This document shows, piece after piece, positions 19,088-28,115 of a stretch of 64,000 nucleotides of DNA. The notes under the pieces are model-generated. The model saw nothing but the letters and a program-made list of their open reading frames with translations. It did no database searches and was not told where the DNA came from. The translations under genes and the position numbers were made by a program. This DNA comes from Actimicrobium sp. CCC2.4 (GTDB taxonomy: Bacteria; Pseudomonadota; Gammaproteobacteria; Burkholderiales; Burkholderiaceae_D). Position 1 is the first letter of the stretch, and each line of letters begins with the position of its first letter. Location: positions 1,240,001 through 1,304,000 of the forward strand of contig NZ_CP133777.1 of assembly GCF_034347385.1 (NCBI RefSeq), given 5' to 3'.

Positions 19088-20089
19088 ATGAAACGTATCA
19101 GCCTGACCCAGCACCTGGTTGAAGAGCAACGCAACCACAACACTATCCCGGCCGAATTGCGGCTGCTGATCGAAGTCGTCGCACGCGCCTGCAAGACCAT
19201 CAGCCACGCAGTCGGCAAGGGCGCGCTGGGCGATGTGCTCGGTAGCGCCAACATCGAAAACGTACAGGGCGAAGTACAAAAAAAGCTCGACATCATCAGC
19301 AATGAAATCCTGCTCGAAGCCAACGAGTGGGGTGGTCATCTGGCCGCGATGGCATCCGAAGAAATGGAAACCATCCACCTGATTCCGAACCGCTATCCGA
19401 TGGGCGAGTACATGCTGCTGTTCGACCCGCTCGATGGCTCGAGCAACATCGACGTGAACGTTTCGATCGGCACGATTTTTTCTGTGCTGAAAGCACCCGA
19501 CGGCATGGCCGCACCGACCGAGCAGGATTTCCTGCAACCGGGCGCGCAGCAAGTCGCCGCCGGTTACGCCGTGTATGGTCCGCAGACCGTGCTGGTGCTG
19601 ACCACCGGCAATGGCGTCAACTGTTTCACGCTCGATCGCGAGATGGGTTCATGGGTACTCACACAGAGCAATATCCAGATCCCGGCCGATACCCGCGAAT
19701 ACGCGATCAACGCCTCGAACGCCCGCCACTGGCATCCGCCGGTCACGCGCTACGTCAATGAAATGCTGGCCGGCACCAGCGGCCCGCGCGAAGCGGATTT
19801 CAACATGCGCTGGATCGCCTCGATGGTCGCCGACGTGCATCGCATCCTGTGCCGCGGCGGTATCTTCATGTATCCGGCCGATGTGCGTGATCCGAGCAAG
19901 CCGGGTAAATTACGCCTGATGTACGAAGCCAATCCGATGGCCTTCATCGTCGAGCAAGCCGGCGGTGCCGCCACCGACGGCCACGGCCGCATCCTCGATA
20001 TCCAGCCGGAAAAACTGCATCAGCGGGTGCCGGTATTCCTGGGGTCGAAGAATGAAGTCGAGCGGGTGACCGCGTATCACAAGGAGTAA
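19088..20089 (+). CDS. fbp: fructose-1,6-bisphosphatase, class I
   Basis: A 333-residue enzyme of gluconeogenesis that removes the 1-phosphate of fructose 1,6-bisphosphate. The metal and substrate motif [17 protein letters not shown] is intact, as is the late substrate-binding stretch [20 protein letters not shown]. Length is normal for class I. AAAGAGA lies before the ATG. It is on the same strand as pepN with a short gap, so cotranscription is possible. Confidence 0.95.
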   Translation: MKRISLTQHLVEEQRNHNTIPAELRLLIEVVARACKTISHAVGKGALGDVLGSANIENVQGEVQKKLDIISNEILLEANEWGGHLAAMASEEMETIHLIPNRYPMGEYMLLFDPLDGSSNIDVNVSIGTIFSVLKAPDGMAAPTEQDFLQPGAQQVAAGYAVYGPQTVLVLTTGNGVNCFTLDREMGSWVLTQSNIQIPADTREYAINASNARHWHPPVTRYVNEMLAGTSGPREADFNMRWIASMVADVHRILCRGGIFMYPADVRDPSKPGKLRLMYEANPMAFIVEQAGGAATDGHGRILDIQPEKLHQRVPVFLGSKNEVERVTAYHKE

Positions 20090-20208
20090 GTACAAGCAGT
20101 AATTGGTCCGGTGCGAACCCTGGATGAAGGGATTCCTCCGTGGTTCGCCGGGTAAATGCAAAGTGGGCTGGTATTTCGCAGTGAAACTTTGCTAGAATAC
20201 GACACTTC

Positions 20209-20284
<76 letters not shown>

Positions 20285-20306
20285 AGAATTGGCAGGAAAA
20301 CAAAAA

Positions 20307-20338
20307 GGGTTATCCGCTCAGGCGGATAACCCTTTTTT
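20307..20338 (+). terminator. intrinsic terminator, probably bidirectional
   Basis: GGGTTATCCGC and GCGGATAACCC form a perfect 11-bp stem with a TCAG loop, followed by six T. Five A precede the stem, so it can also end transcription of the minus-strand gene that stops at 20361. Confidence 0.93.
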
Positions 20339-20360
20339 GTTGCCCGTCGTGCGCGGGTTG

Positions 20361-20726
20361 CTAGCGCAAGATGCTGATCATCTTCACGTCGATTTCCGGC
20401 GACTCCATGAAATCCTTTTCGACTTCGCCGCGAATTTCGATGCGGGTGGTTTCATCGATGGCCTGGGTCGGGAAATCGCGATCGTCGATCTCGACGCGGA
20501 TTTCGTTTTTCCCGTCGGAAAAAATATATTTTTCCTTGCTGATTTTTTTCAGCAGCACGCCACGCAGCATCACTTCCTGGTCGTCGACCGGATTCTTCAG
20601 GATGTCCGCAACGGTCACGGTGACTTTCTGGCTGGAGGGACCGACATACTGGGCCTGGACGGCGGTCGGGATGCCGATGGCGAGGACGGTGGCGAGGATC
20701 AGGCTGCGGGCGTTGAAGTGGGACAT
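20361..20726 (-). CDS. YgiW/YdeI-type periplasmic OB-fold (BOF) protein
   Basis: A 121-residue protein with a signal peptide ending near AVQAQ. The body VTVADILKNPVDDQEVMLRG, KEKYIFSDGKNEIRVEID and TRIEIRGEVEKDF is the bacterial OB-fold pattern of the YgiW/YdeI group. Members are small periplasmic proteins linked to stress tolerance, with uncertain ligands. It ends against the bidirectional terminator shared with tRNA-Thr. Confidence 0.85.
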   Translation of the reverse strand: MSHFNARSLILATVLAIGIPTAVQAQYVGPSSQKVTVTVADILKNPVDDQEVMLRGVLLKKISKEKYIFSDGKNEIRVEIDDRDFPTQAIDETTRIEIRGEVEKDFMESPEIDVKMISILR

Positions 20727-20933
20727 GGGCGGGAGGTTCTCCTGGCGTGAGGCATGGATGGATTGTCGTTGTCATCGACAGGGGTGATGCGGACTAGTAT
20801 CGCACTACCTGTCGGTAGTAATAATTTACCGCTCTACTAGAGGTAGGTTGCGGGGGAAGACTGCCGCACGGTCCGCAAAAACGAGCGCGGAAATCTGCGT
20901 TACATTGGCCATCACTTCACCCGGGAGAAACCC

Positions 20934-21803
20934 ATGTATCGATCCGCACCGAGCTCCGCGAACACCGCCGCGCGCCGCACTGCCATCCTCTTTTGCGCTG
21001 CGGTCCTGACCTTGTCGGGATGTGCCGGCACCGCGCCGGTAGCGCGCACCACACCGGCCTTGTCTGCAGAGCAGATCGCAAGCTTGGTCGCCGGCCCGGA
21101 TCGCAGTGATGCCGATCGAACCAATGATGCACGCCGCAAGCCGGCGCAACTGCTGGAATTTCTGGCGATCCATCCCGGCATGATGGCGCTGGACCTCAGT
21201 GCCGGCGGTGGCTATACCTCGGAGTTGCTGGCGCGCGCAGTGGGTCCGGCGGGTCGGGTCTATGGCCAGAGTGCGCCACGCAATCCTGCCGCAGTCGCAC
21301 CGGCCGCGCCTGAAGGCGGCAGCGCACCGGTGGTCGTCAGTGCACCCCGGCCTGCGTCGGTGCCGTCACCGGTCGCGCTGGCCGAACGTGCCAGAAAAGC
21401 GGGGCTGGGCAATCTGATGGCTGTGGTGCAGCCCTTCGAGAATCCGGTTCCTGCTGCGGCCGGACAGCAACTTGATCTGGTCACGCTGATGTTCAATTAT
21501 CACGATCTCGGCCATATGGGCGTCGATCGCGCAGCGATGAACCGGGCCGTGTTCACGGCGCTCAAACCGGGTGGGACCTATGTGATTGCTGACCATGCCG
21601 GACGTGCCGGCACCGGAATTTCCGAAGCCGGCACCTTGCACAGGATTGATGAGCAATTCCTGCGTCGCGAAATCGAAGCGGCCGGGTTTGTCTTCGTGGC
21701 CGAAGCCGGTTTTCTGCGCAATCCGGCCGATCCGCGCGATCGCAATACCCCGGAGCCGCTGCAGCCGAAGGATGACTTTATCCTGAAGTTCAGCAAGCCC
21801 TGA
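20934..21803 (+). CDS. methyltransferase-fold protein with lipoprotein signal
   Basis: A 289-residue protein that begins with a lipoprotein-like signal (AILFCAAVLTLSGCAG, lipobox LSGC). The body has the features of a class I methyltransferase: motif I-like MALDLSAGGGYTSELLARAV, DLVTLMFNYHDLGHMG and LKPGGTYVIADHAGRAGTG. This matches the group annotated as predicted exported methyltransferases. An exported protein would not normally meet S-adenosylmethionine, so its activity is doubtful. An Ala/Pro-rich insert (about residues 115-145) interrupts the fold. It converges on tal. Confidence 0.8.
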   Translation: MYRSAPSSANTAARRTAILFCAAVLTLSGCAGTAPVARTTPALSAEQIASLVAGPDRSDADRTNDARRKPAQLLEFLAIHPGMMALDLSAGGGYTSELLARAVGPAGRVYGQSAPRNPAAVAPAAPEGGSAPVVVSAPRPASVPSPVALAERARKAGLGNLMAVVQPFENPVPAAAGQQLDLVTLMFNYHDLGHMGVDRAAMNRAVFTALKPGGTYVIADHAGRAGTGISEAGTLHRIDEQFLRREIEAAGFVFVAEAGFLRNPADPRDRNTPEPLQPKDDFILKFSKP

Positions 21804-21817
21804 GGACTGCCGGCCGG

Positions 21818-22759
21818 TCAGGCGTTGCGCAAGGCCTCGACCATGCCATCGAGCTTGACCGAATCCGCGCAGAACGCACGGATGCCTTCGGCCAGTTTCT
21901 CGGTGGCCATCGCATCGTCGTTGCACATCAGACGGAAGGCGTTTTCATCGAGCGTGAGCTGGTGCAGGTCGGCCGCTTGGGCCAGTGCCGGGCTGAGCTG
22001 GCGTTCGACGGTGGCGCTGCTGTCGGCCAGCTTTTGCAGCAGTTCCGGGCTGATCGTCAGCAGATCGCAACCCGCCAGTTCGAGGATCTGTGACGTGTTC
22101 CGAAAGCTCGCCCCCATCACTTCAGTGGCATAGCCGAACTTGCGATAGTAGTTGTAGATGCGCTTGACCGACTGCACGCCCGGATCGTCGGCGCCGCTGT
22201 ATTCCAGCCCGGTGGATTTCTTGTACCAGTCGTAGATGCGTCCGACGAATGGCGAGATCAACCGTGCGCCCGCATCGGCACAAGCGATGGCTTGCGGCAG
22301 CGAAAACAAGAGCGTCATATTGCAGCGGATCTGGTCGCGTTCGAGGATGTCGGCGGCGCGTATGCCTTCCCAGGTCGAGGCGATCTTGATGAGCACGCGC
22401 TCGCGCGGGATGCCGGCGGCTTCATACAAGGCGATCAGGTGACGGCCCTTGGCAACGATGCCGGGGGTGTCGAACGACAGGCGGGCATCGGTTTCGGTCG
22501 AGACGCGCCCGGGAATGAGCTTGAGGATTTCGCCGCCGAATGCCACCAGCAGATGGTCGACGATGCCGGCAGTGGACTTGTCGGCGTGATCGCGCACGGC
22601 CTGCTCGAGCAGGTGGCGGTAGGTGTCTTTTTGAACTGCTTTCAGGATCAGCGACGGGTTAGTCGTGGCGTCCTGCGGCGCGAAGCTGGCGATACTCTGA
22701 AAATCGCCGGTGTCGGCGACGATGGTGGTGAATTGCTTGAGTTGTTCGAGTTGGTTCAT
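21818..22759 (-). CDS. tal: transaldolase
   Basis: A 313-residue transaldolase of the classical type, which moves a dihydroxyacetone unit between sugars in the pentose phosphate pathway. The Schiff-base lysine lies in [16 protein letters not shown], and [12 protein letters not shown] near the N-terminus is typical. The ATG at 22759 ([14 protein letters not shown]) aligns with E. coli TalB; an upstream in-frame codon at 22771 is not needed. Confidence 0.95.
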   Translation of the reverse strand: MNQLEQLKQFTTIVADTGDFQSIASFAPQDATTNPSLILKAVQKDTYRHLLEQAVRDHADKSTAGIVDHLLVAFGGEILKLIPGRVSTETDARLSFDTPGIVAKGRHLIALYEAAGIPRERVLIKIASTWEGIRAADILERDQIRCNMTLLFSLPQAIACADAGARLISPFVGRIYDWYKKSTGLEYSGADDPGVQSVKRIYNYYRKFGYATEVMGASFRNTSQILELAGCDLLTISPELLQKLADSSATVERQLSPALAQAADLHQLTLDENAFRLMCNDDAMATEKLAEGIRAFCADSVKLDGMVEALRNA

Positions 22760-22799
22760 GAGCGCAATCAATGAGTGGTCGACAAGTTTTCTATTGTAC

Positions 22800-23750
22800 T
22801 CAGTCCGTGCAGGGCTTAGCCCGCAAGTCGGTCACGGAGTCCAGCGCGGCATTCCAGTCGGCCAGAAAGCGCGGCATCCCGAAACATTCGCGGGCGCGTC
22901 GTTGCGCACCGCGTCCGAGTGCAAAGGCATAGGGCGGGTTGTCCAGCAGTTCCTGCATGTGGGCCGCGAGTTTGTCGATATCGGTGTCGACGTAACCCGA
23001 TATGCCGTTCTGGATCACGCTGGCCATCGCGCCGGTGGCCAGACCGATGACCGGCATGCCACTCATCATGCCGGCAATGACGCCGGGATCCAGAGTGTGG
23101 TCGTGCCCGGGATGGAACAGGAAGCGATAGCGCGTTGCCGAGGCCGGCAGTCGACATAGCGGGTAATCGTCTCCGGCAAAAGCCCGGCAGCGCGTGGGGA
23201 TGACTTCCAGGGGGATGCGCTGGCATAGCCGCCGGTAAATATCATTACCGGAACGCCGGCTGGAATGCGACCAGAGGGTGTTGCCAAGCATCACGCCGCA
23301 GGGACGGTCGCCACCGTATTCGCTACCGGGTGAGGGCATCACGCCCTGGTCGATGATACGGATGGTTTGCTGGCCGTTATCCCACATCAGAGCGTTGTAG
23401 GCAGTCACATGCACCAGCAGCACGTCCGGATCGTCGACCGGATGGCGCCTGCCGCCGGCGTGCTTGCCGGGCGCGGCATGTTCGACATAGATGCGTGGCA
23501 GGCGTCGCTGTGCCTCTGTCAGATAGCGATGTTGCTCGTCCAGATAGTGTTCCCGACGGTGAAACAGGATGCAGTCGAACTGCCCTGCATTGGCCTTGCT
23601 GGCCGGTAGTGGACGGATGTTGCTGCGTGATGGCCAGCCGTGGCCGGGACTATCCCGGTCGGTCATCAGATAGAACTGGTGCGGCAGCTGGCTAAGCGCA
23701 TGCAGGTAGTTGCCGTGTGCCTGCCAGGTGAGGATGCGCAGTGGACGCAT
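22800..23750 (-). CDS. glycosyltransferase, GT-B type (putative)
   Basis: A 316-residue protein. The N-terminus [20 protein letters not shown] and the C-terminal block [40 protein letters not shown] and [18 protein letters not shown] look like a family 1/4 GT-B glycosyltransferase, with the nucleotide-sugar site in the latter. Acceptor and sugar are unknown, and no cell-surface polysaccharide genes lie beside it. It reads away from hsp20; the 295 bases between their starts show no clear heat-shock promoter or other feature. Confidence 0.7.
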   Translation of the reverse strand: MRPLRILTWQAHGNYLHALSQLPHQFYLMTDRDSPGHGWPSRSNIRPLPASKANAGQFDCILFHRREHYLDEQHRYLTEAQRRLPRIYVEHAAPGKHAGGRRHPVDDPDVLLVHVTAYNALMWDNGQQTIRIIDQGVMPSPGSEYGGDRPCGVMLGNTLWSHSSRRSGNDIYRRLCQRIPLEVIPTRCRAFAGDDYPLCRLPASATRYRFLFHPGHDHTLDPGVIAGMMSGMPVIGLATGAMASVIQNGISGYVDTDIDKLAAHMQELLDNPPYAFALGRGAQRRARECFGMPRFLADWNAALDSVTDLRAKPCTD

Positions 23751-24045
23751 GCGGGATTCGCTTTCGGAAAACGGGGCTGTGCCGTAAGTGACTGCGGGAG
23801 CTTAGAGCGGCGGTGGTAGTTTTGTTTGTGCTGGCGCAATCCTTGTGCACCTAGTCCGCACTGTGTCGCTTACAAGCAGCACACTTCGTTTTGCTTGCAT
23901 TCTCGTGACACCAACGACGGTGAATTGAGTCGGCACTTCGCGTGATTGATGCTTTCCATTGATGGCATCGATGGAGCTGGCCATCACCTTTGCAAGCAGC
24001 CATCCGCGGCACTTTCGTTCATTTCTTTTTATTTTGGAGAGCAAC

Positions 24046-24876
24046 ATGACAGAGCAAAACGGTTCGATGCAATTTAGTAGCGAGGCCGGTCAGTCACGAT
24101 CACCGTCTTCGGGGACATCCCCTTCCGGCACCATGCCAACGCCGCTTGCGCAAGCGTGGACGCAACCGGCACAGTTGCTGTCGCAGCTATCGACGGCGTT
24201 CGGGCAGATGCCGGTGCGCATGCTGGAACAGGAAGCCAGCATGCTGCAAAAATCCTTTGCCTCACCCCGGCAGTGGTTGCCGAATGTATTCAATGCCTGG
24301 GAAGAGCCGCTCGTGATGATGCGCAAATTGACCGAGGACATGGATCAGTATGCCAGCCGGCTGATGCAGGGACCATTGGCCGGCACCGGCCAGCGGTCGC
24401 TGCCGGCAACGCCGCACTGGACACCGACTGTCGATGTCTCGCATCGCGGCAACGAGATCGTCATCTGTGCCGATTTGCCTGGATTAACGCGTGACGATGT
24501 GCACTTGCAGATGCACGAAGACAAGTTGACGATCGAAGGCGAACGGCATGCGGAGAGTAGCCGGCAAGTCGATGGCTATCATCGTACCGAGCGGATGCAA
24601 GGCCGTTTTTCGCGCTCGATTCCGCTGCCCGAAGGAGTCGATCCGCAATCGGCCCGCGCCAGCATGCGCGATGGCGTGCTGGAGATCGTCGTGCCGCTGC
24701 ATGCCCGCCAGCACGGCGTGCGGCTGGAGATCAGCGAGGCTGGCGAGGACGGGCAGAGGGAGCAAAAGGGAGAGCAGTCGGCGTCACGCCGTGAACAGCC
24801 GCAAGGGCAGTCGCAAGCACCGCAACCGCAGCGCCAGAACGCCGGCGCTGCGCCGCGTTCCGAAGTGAAAGCCTGA
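24046..24876 (+). CDS. Hsp20 / alpha-crystallin small heat-shock protein
   Basis: A 276-residue protein, long for this family. The alpha-crystallin domain lies at about residues 125-225 (VDVSHRGNEIVICADLPGLT, HEDKLTIEGERHAE, GRFSRSIPLPEGVD, ASMRDGVLEIVVPLH). It is preceded by about 120 residues rich in Ser, Gln and Met and followed by a Gln/Ser/Arg-rich disordered tail. Such proteins hold unfolding clients as oligomers without ATP. TTGGAGA lies before the ATG; an in-frame upstream codon at 23959 is not supported. Confidence 0.9.
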   Translation: MTEQNGSMQFSSEAGQSRSPSSGTSPSGTMPTPLAQAWTQPAQLLSQLSTAFGQMPVRMLEQEASMLQKSFASPRQWLPNVFNAWEEPLVMMRKLTEDMDQYASRLMQGPLAGTGQRSLPATPHWTPTVDVSHRGNEIVICADLPGLTRDDVHLQMHEDKLTIEGERHAESSRQVDGYHRTERMQGRFSRSIPLPEGVDPQSARASMRDGVLEIVVPLHARQHGVRLEISEAGEDGQREQKGEQSASRREQPQGQSQAPQPQRQNAGAAPRSEVKA

Positions 24877-24898
24877 CGCGGCGAACTGTATTGATCGC

Positions 24899-24940
24899 AT
24901 GGTGCGACACAGGTGCATCACCACACCCGTGTCGCGCCAT
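24899..24940. terminator. inverted repeat between the convergent hsp20 and cheA genes
   Basis: ATGGTGCGACAC and GTGTCGCGCCAT pair with one mismatch around an inner GGTG-CAT-CACC hairpin. There is no T-run. Its place between two converging stop codons suggests a bidirectional transcript-end hairpin. Confidence 0.45.
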
Positions 24941-24952
24941 GCCGGACGTCAA

Positions 24953-26773
24953 TCAGGCTGCGAGCCTGCCGCCCATCTTGCAGCCATCGAGCAGAAACGA
25001 CAGACCGACCACAAGTACCAGTTCGCCTTCGGCCGAGCGGGCCGTGCCAGTGATGCCCTGCACCGACAGCGCAGTCAGTGGCTTGATGACCATCTCGGCC
25101 GTGCCTTCGACTTTTTCGACGGCGAGAATGTACGGGCTCGGTGCCGCGATGACGATGCCGACGCGCTCCGGACCTGGCGTATAGCCGAGGATGGCGGCCA
25201 GCGAACGCACCGGCAGCGGTTGTCCCTGGTCACGCAGGACCGGCGCACCACCGACTTCCATGTAGGTTTCGGGTAACTCGACGACCCGCTGCACGACTGC
25301 CATCGGCATTGCCAGTGCGGCGTCGGCGGTACGGACCAGCATGGTCGGCACGATGGACAACTCGATCGGCAGGCGGATCGAGAACCTTGTACCACCGCCG
25401 AGTGCCGAATCGATGCTGATGGCACCGCGATGTTTTTCGACGGCAGTCTTGACGACATCCATGCCGACGCCACGACCCGATACGCTGGACGCCACCTCTT
25501 TGGTCGAGAAGCCAGGCAGAAACACCAATTGATAAGCTTCCTGATCGGTGTGCGCGGCGCTGTCGCTGATGAGGCCCTTCGAGACCGCCTTACGACGCAG
25601 TTCGGCCGCATTGAGTCCCTTGCCGTCGTCGCCCAGTACGATCATGACGCTGTTGGCTTCCTGCCAGGCTTTCAGCGAAATGATGGCGCGCGACGGCTTG
25701 CCGAGTGCGGCCCGGTCGACGGCACTTTCGATGCCGTGATCGAGCGCATTGCGCAGCATGTGGACCAGCGGGTCGTAGAGGCTGTCGACCACGACGCGGT
25801 CGACTTCGGTCTCGGCGCCTTCGATGACCAGTTCGACATCCTTGCCGAGATCCTTGGCCAGTTCGCGCACCAGGCGCGGGAATTTCTGGAACAGGCGACC
25901 GACCGGCTGCATCCGCGTCGACAACGTCGCGCGTTGCAGTTCGGTCGAATAGCGCGACGCGCGATTGAGGGTTTCGGTCAGGCTGACCATCAGCGCGGCG
26001 GCGGCACCATCGAACTTGAATTGCTGGAGTTTTTCCAGCAGCACGCTGGCTTGATTGGCTGCCTGCACCGATTCGCCGGCCACTTCAAGCAGTGCATCGA
26101 GCTTGACGGCATCGACGCGAATGCTGTCTTCCTTGATCGAGGCTACCATCGGCTTTTCGCCGGCAGCCGGTGCGGCGGTAGTGGCGATGGCAGCGGCAGC
26201 GGCCGCCATGGCGACCGCGGCGACGGCAGGAACATGCACGGCTGCGACGACCGGTGCAGCACCGGGCACGACGGCGGCGTAGAGCGCTTCCCAGTCCAGC
26301 GCGCCATTACTGGTGGTCGCCGCGACGGCGATGGCAGCGGCCGCCGTGACTGCAACCAGGGGCGCAACCGGTGCAACGTCGGCCATGGCTTTGCCTTCAA
26401 TGGCCTGGGTCAGGATATTTTCGAGTGCGGCGGGCATCGCTGACAGGCTCTCGGGACGCGCACCATTAGCCAGTTCAGTGAGCTGGTCGGCTACGAAACC
26501 GCTGGCTTGCAGCGCTGCCTCGATGGCCAGTGGCGTCACCGGTGCGGCACCGGTACGCAAGGCGTCAAACAAATTTTCTGTCAAGTGGCAGGCCGAGACC
26601 ATCGCCGGCAGGCTCATGAATCCGGCACCGCCCTTGATCGTGTGGAATGACCGGAAGACCGCGTTCAGAGTTTCCTTGTCGTTCGGCCGTCGCTCCAGCG
26701 TCAGCAGGTGCTCTTCCACGTTGGTCGCCAGTTCCAGCGCCTCGATCACGAAATCCTTCAGCATGTCTTCCAT
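24953..26773 (-). CDS. cheA: chemotaxis histidine kinase CheA-like
   Basis: A 606-residue kinase. Domains in order: an Hpt domain with phospho-acceptor His44 in FHTIKGGAGF, an Ala/Val-rich linker at about 130-220 instead of a recognisable CheY-binding P2 domain, a dimerisation helix pair, an HATPase with HMLRNALDHGIE, GDDGKGL and GRGVGMDVVK, and a C-terminal CheW-like domain. It should phosphorylate a CheY-type regulator in response to chemoreceptors. Its ATG overlaps the cheZ stop by one base. No cheW, cheY, cheR or cheB is near, so this may be a second or accessory pathway. Confidence 0.88.
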   Translation of the reverse strand: MEDMLKDFVIEALELATNVEEHLLTLERRPNDKETLNAVFRSFHTIKGGAGFMSLPAMVSACHLTENLFDALRTGAAPVTPLAIEAALQASGFVADQLTELANGARPESLSAMPAALENILTQAIEGKAMADVAPVAPLVAVTAAAAIAVAATTSNGALDWEALYAAVVPGAAPVVAAVHVPAVAAVAMAAAAAAIATTAAPAAGEKPMVASIKEDSIRVDAVKLDALLEVAGESVQAANQASVLLEKLQQFKFDGAAAALMVSLTETLNRASRYSTELQRATLSTRMQPVGRLFQKFPRLVRELAKDLGKDVELVIEGAETEVDRVVVDSLYDPLVHMLRNALDHGIESAVDRAALGKPSRAIISLKAWQEANSVMIVLGDDGKGLNAAELRRKAVSKGLISDSAAHTDQEAYQLVFLPGFSTKEVASSVSGRGVGMDVVKTAVEKHRGAISIDSALGGGTRFSIRLPIELSIVPTMLVRTADAALAMPMAVVQRVVELPETYMEVGGAPVLRDQGQPLPVRSLAAILGYTPGPERVGIVIAAPSPYILAVEKVEGTAEMVIKPLTALSVQGITGTARSAEGELVLVVGLSFLLDGCKMGGRLAA

Positions 26774-27564
26774 CAGAAGCCCAATCCATCCAGAAGACTA
26801 TCGACATCGTCCTGCTGCATGGCGACACCGACAATGGCCGGGCCTTGCATCAAGTCGGTTTCTTTTTCATCGCGGCGTTCCTTGAGCAGTTCCGGCGGCG
26901 CGTTGTCGCGCAGCAGTTGCGCCAGCTCGATTTCGACTTTCTGGGTGATGACGACGATTTTCTTGATGAGCTGGCCGGTGATGTCCTGGAAGTCCTGCGC
27001 CATCATGATTTCAAGCAGGCGGGCTTTTTCGGTATCGGTGTTGGTCAGGACGGTACCGGCAAAGCTGCGCGAGTCGGCAGCCAGCACTTTGAATTCGTCG
27101 ACGCTGAGCTTGCCGTCGTACAGCTGGGTCCAGCGGCTATCCATGTCGCGGGCCTGCTTGGCCAGGGCGTCTTGCGCCGGCATGCCTTCGTCGATGGTAT
27201 TGAGGACCTTGTTAGCCGCCTGCTCGGTCAGCGTGGCGATGTATTCGAGGCGGTCCTGGGCATCGGTGATCTGCGATGTAGCAGCGTGCAATGTGCGGTC
27301 ATAGCCCAGTTCACGCAGCGAGTCGTGCAACAGCCGGACAATACCGCCCAGGCGTTCGAACATCGGATTGTCGGAAGTTCTGGCGGGTGTGGCTTCGTGT
27401 TCCTGCTGTTGTTCCTGCTGTTGTTCCTGCTGTTGTTCCTGCTGTTGCGTGGTCTTTGCCGCGGTGGTGGCCGGTGCGGTTGTCGCTTCCGGTTCCGGGT
27501 CGGCAAGGGTGGCGGTCCGTTGTGCGGCTACTTCTTCAAACAGCGCATCGAAATCATCTGACAT
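26773..27564 (-). CDS. cheZ: CheZ-like CheY-phosphate phosphatase
   Basis: A 263-residue protein, longer than the usual 214. The catalytic segment MMAQDFQDITGQLIKK contains the phosphatase Gln, and the C-terminal helix QQDDVDSLLDGLGF is the CheY-P docking peptide. The N-terminus carries a low-complexity Gln/Glu run made of four repeats. The start MSDDFDALFEE at 27564 is chosen since the upstream extension is unlike the family. It terminates CheY signalling and is cotranscribed with cheA. Confidence 0.9.
   Translation of the reverse strand: MSDDFDALFEEVAAQRTATLADPEPEATTAPATTAAKTTQQQEQQQEQQQEQQQEHEATPARTSDNPMFERLGGIVRLLHDSLRELGYDRTLHAATSQITDAQDRLEYIATLTEQAANKVLNTIDEGMPAQDALAKQARDMDSRWTQLYDGKLSVDEFKVLAADSRSFAGTVLTNTDTEKARLLEIMMAQDFQDITGQLIKKIVVITQKVEIELAQLLRDNAPPELLKERRDEKETDLMQGPAIVGVAMQQDDVDSLLDGLGF
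27400..27447 (-). repeat. four 12-bp tandem repeats within cheZ
   Basis: TTCCTGCTGTTG (plus strand) occurs four times without a break, coding the Gln/Glu run QQQE on the minus strand. As each unit is 12 bp, slippage would change length by four residues without breaking the frame. Confidence 0.9.
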
Positions 27565-27784
27565 GGCCGGTACTTCCCTGATTGGTTGTGTGTCGAGCCG
27601 TTTGCGGCAGCGCCTGGCGCTGCGGGCATCGGGACTGTCATGCGTGACAGAGGGTCCCCCGCCAGGCATGAATGTCCCCGATGATACCCAAAAACCGGTG
27701 CGCCAAGGAACGGAACTGGCACAAAAAACTTACATTTGAGCAATCACAGTTTTTTGTCCACACGACCGTCTGACAGGCGTTGAT

Positions 27785-27814
27785 TGACGCTGCTCTCGGC
27801 AAACGACTACACTG
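27785..27814 (+). promoter_or_regulatory. candidate promoter of the cobalamin riboswitch / btu operon
   Basis: TTGACG and TACACT are separated by 18 bases and lie just before the riboswitch. Five of six bases of the -35 and four of six of the -10 match consensus. Confidence 0.5.
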
Positions 27815-27819
27815 GCGGC

Positions 27820-28025
27820 GTTTTGGTGCCCGCGCGTCGTCTCCGATGCGCAGTTAAACGGGAAACACGCGTTCATCACGGACAAGCGTGTGCTGCCCCC
27901 GCAACGGTAAACAAGCGCAGAACTGATTTCTGCCGGCCGCATGTCAACACCACTGTGCAACGCTGCATGGGAAGGTGATGCGGTTCGACTTGGGAGCCCG
28001 GATACCGGCCAGGACAGGTGGAAAC
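27820..28025 (+). ncRNA. cobalamin riboswitch
   Basis: The conserved sequence blocks are present in order: TTAAACGGGAAAC, then GCTGCCCCCGCAACGG, GGGAAGGTGATGC, and the B12 box GAGCCCGGATACCGGCC at 27994-28010. It ends about 90 bases before btuB. In this family, binding of adenosylcobalamin (or another cobalamin) to the leader lowers expression of the genes behind it, here btuB-btuC-btuD. Outer ends are approximate. Confidence 0.95.
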
Positions 28026-28115
28026 GCAGCATCGGAGAAGTCCGGTTTGCTGCATTTCTGATTAACCGCGCCTGCGGGGAAGCTGGCGTAGTGCTCCCTT
28101 GTTTGATTGCCTTCC

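Noticed and set aside
18071-19552. A 493-codon minus-strand frame opposite pepN and fbp
   Set aside because: Antisense shadow spanning two well-supported genes.
23751-24045. Heat-shock (sigma-32) promoter upstream of hsp20
   Set aside because: I looked for CTTGAAA and CCCCAT-like boxes at proper spacing and found no convincing match.
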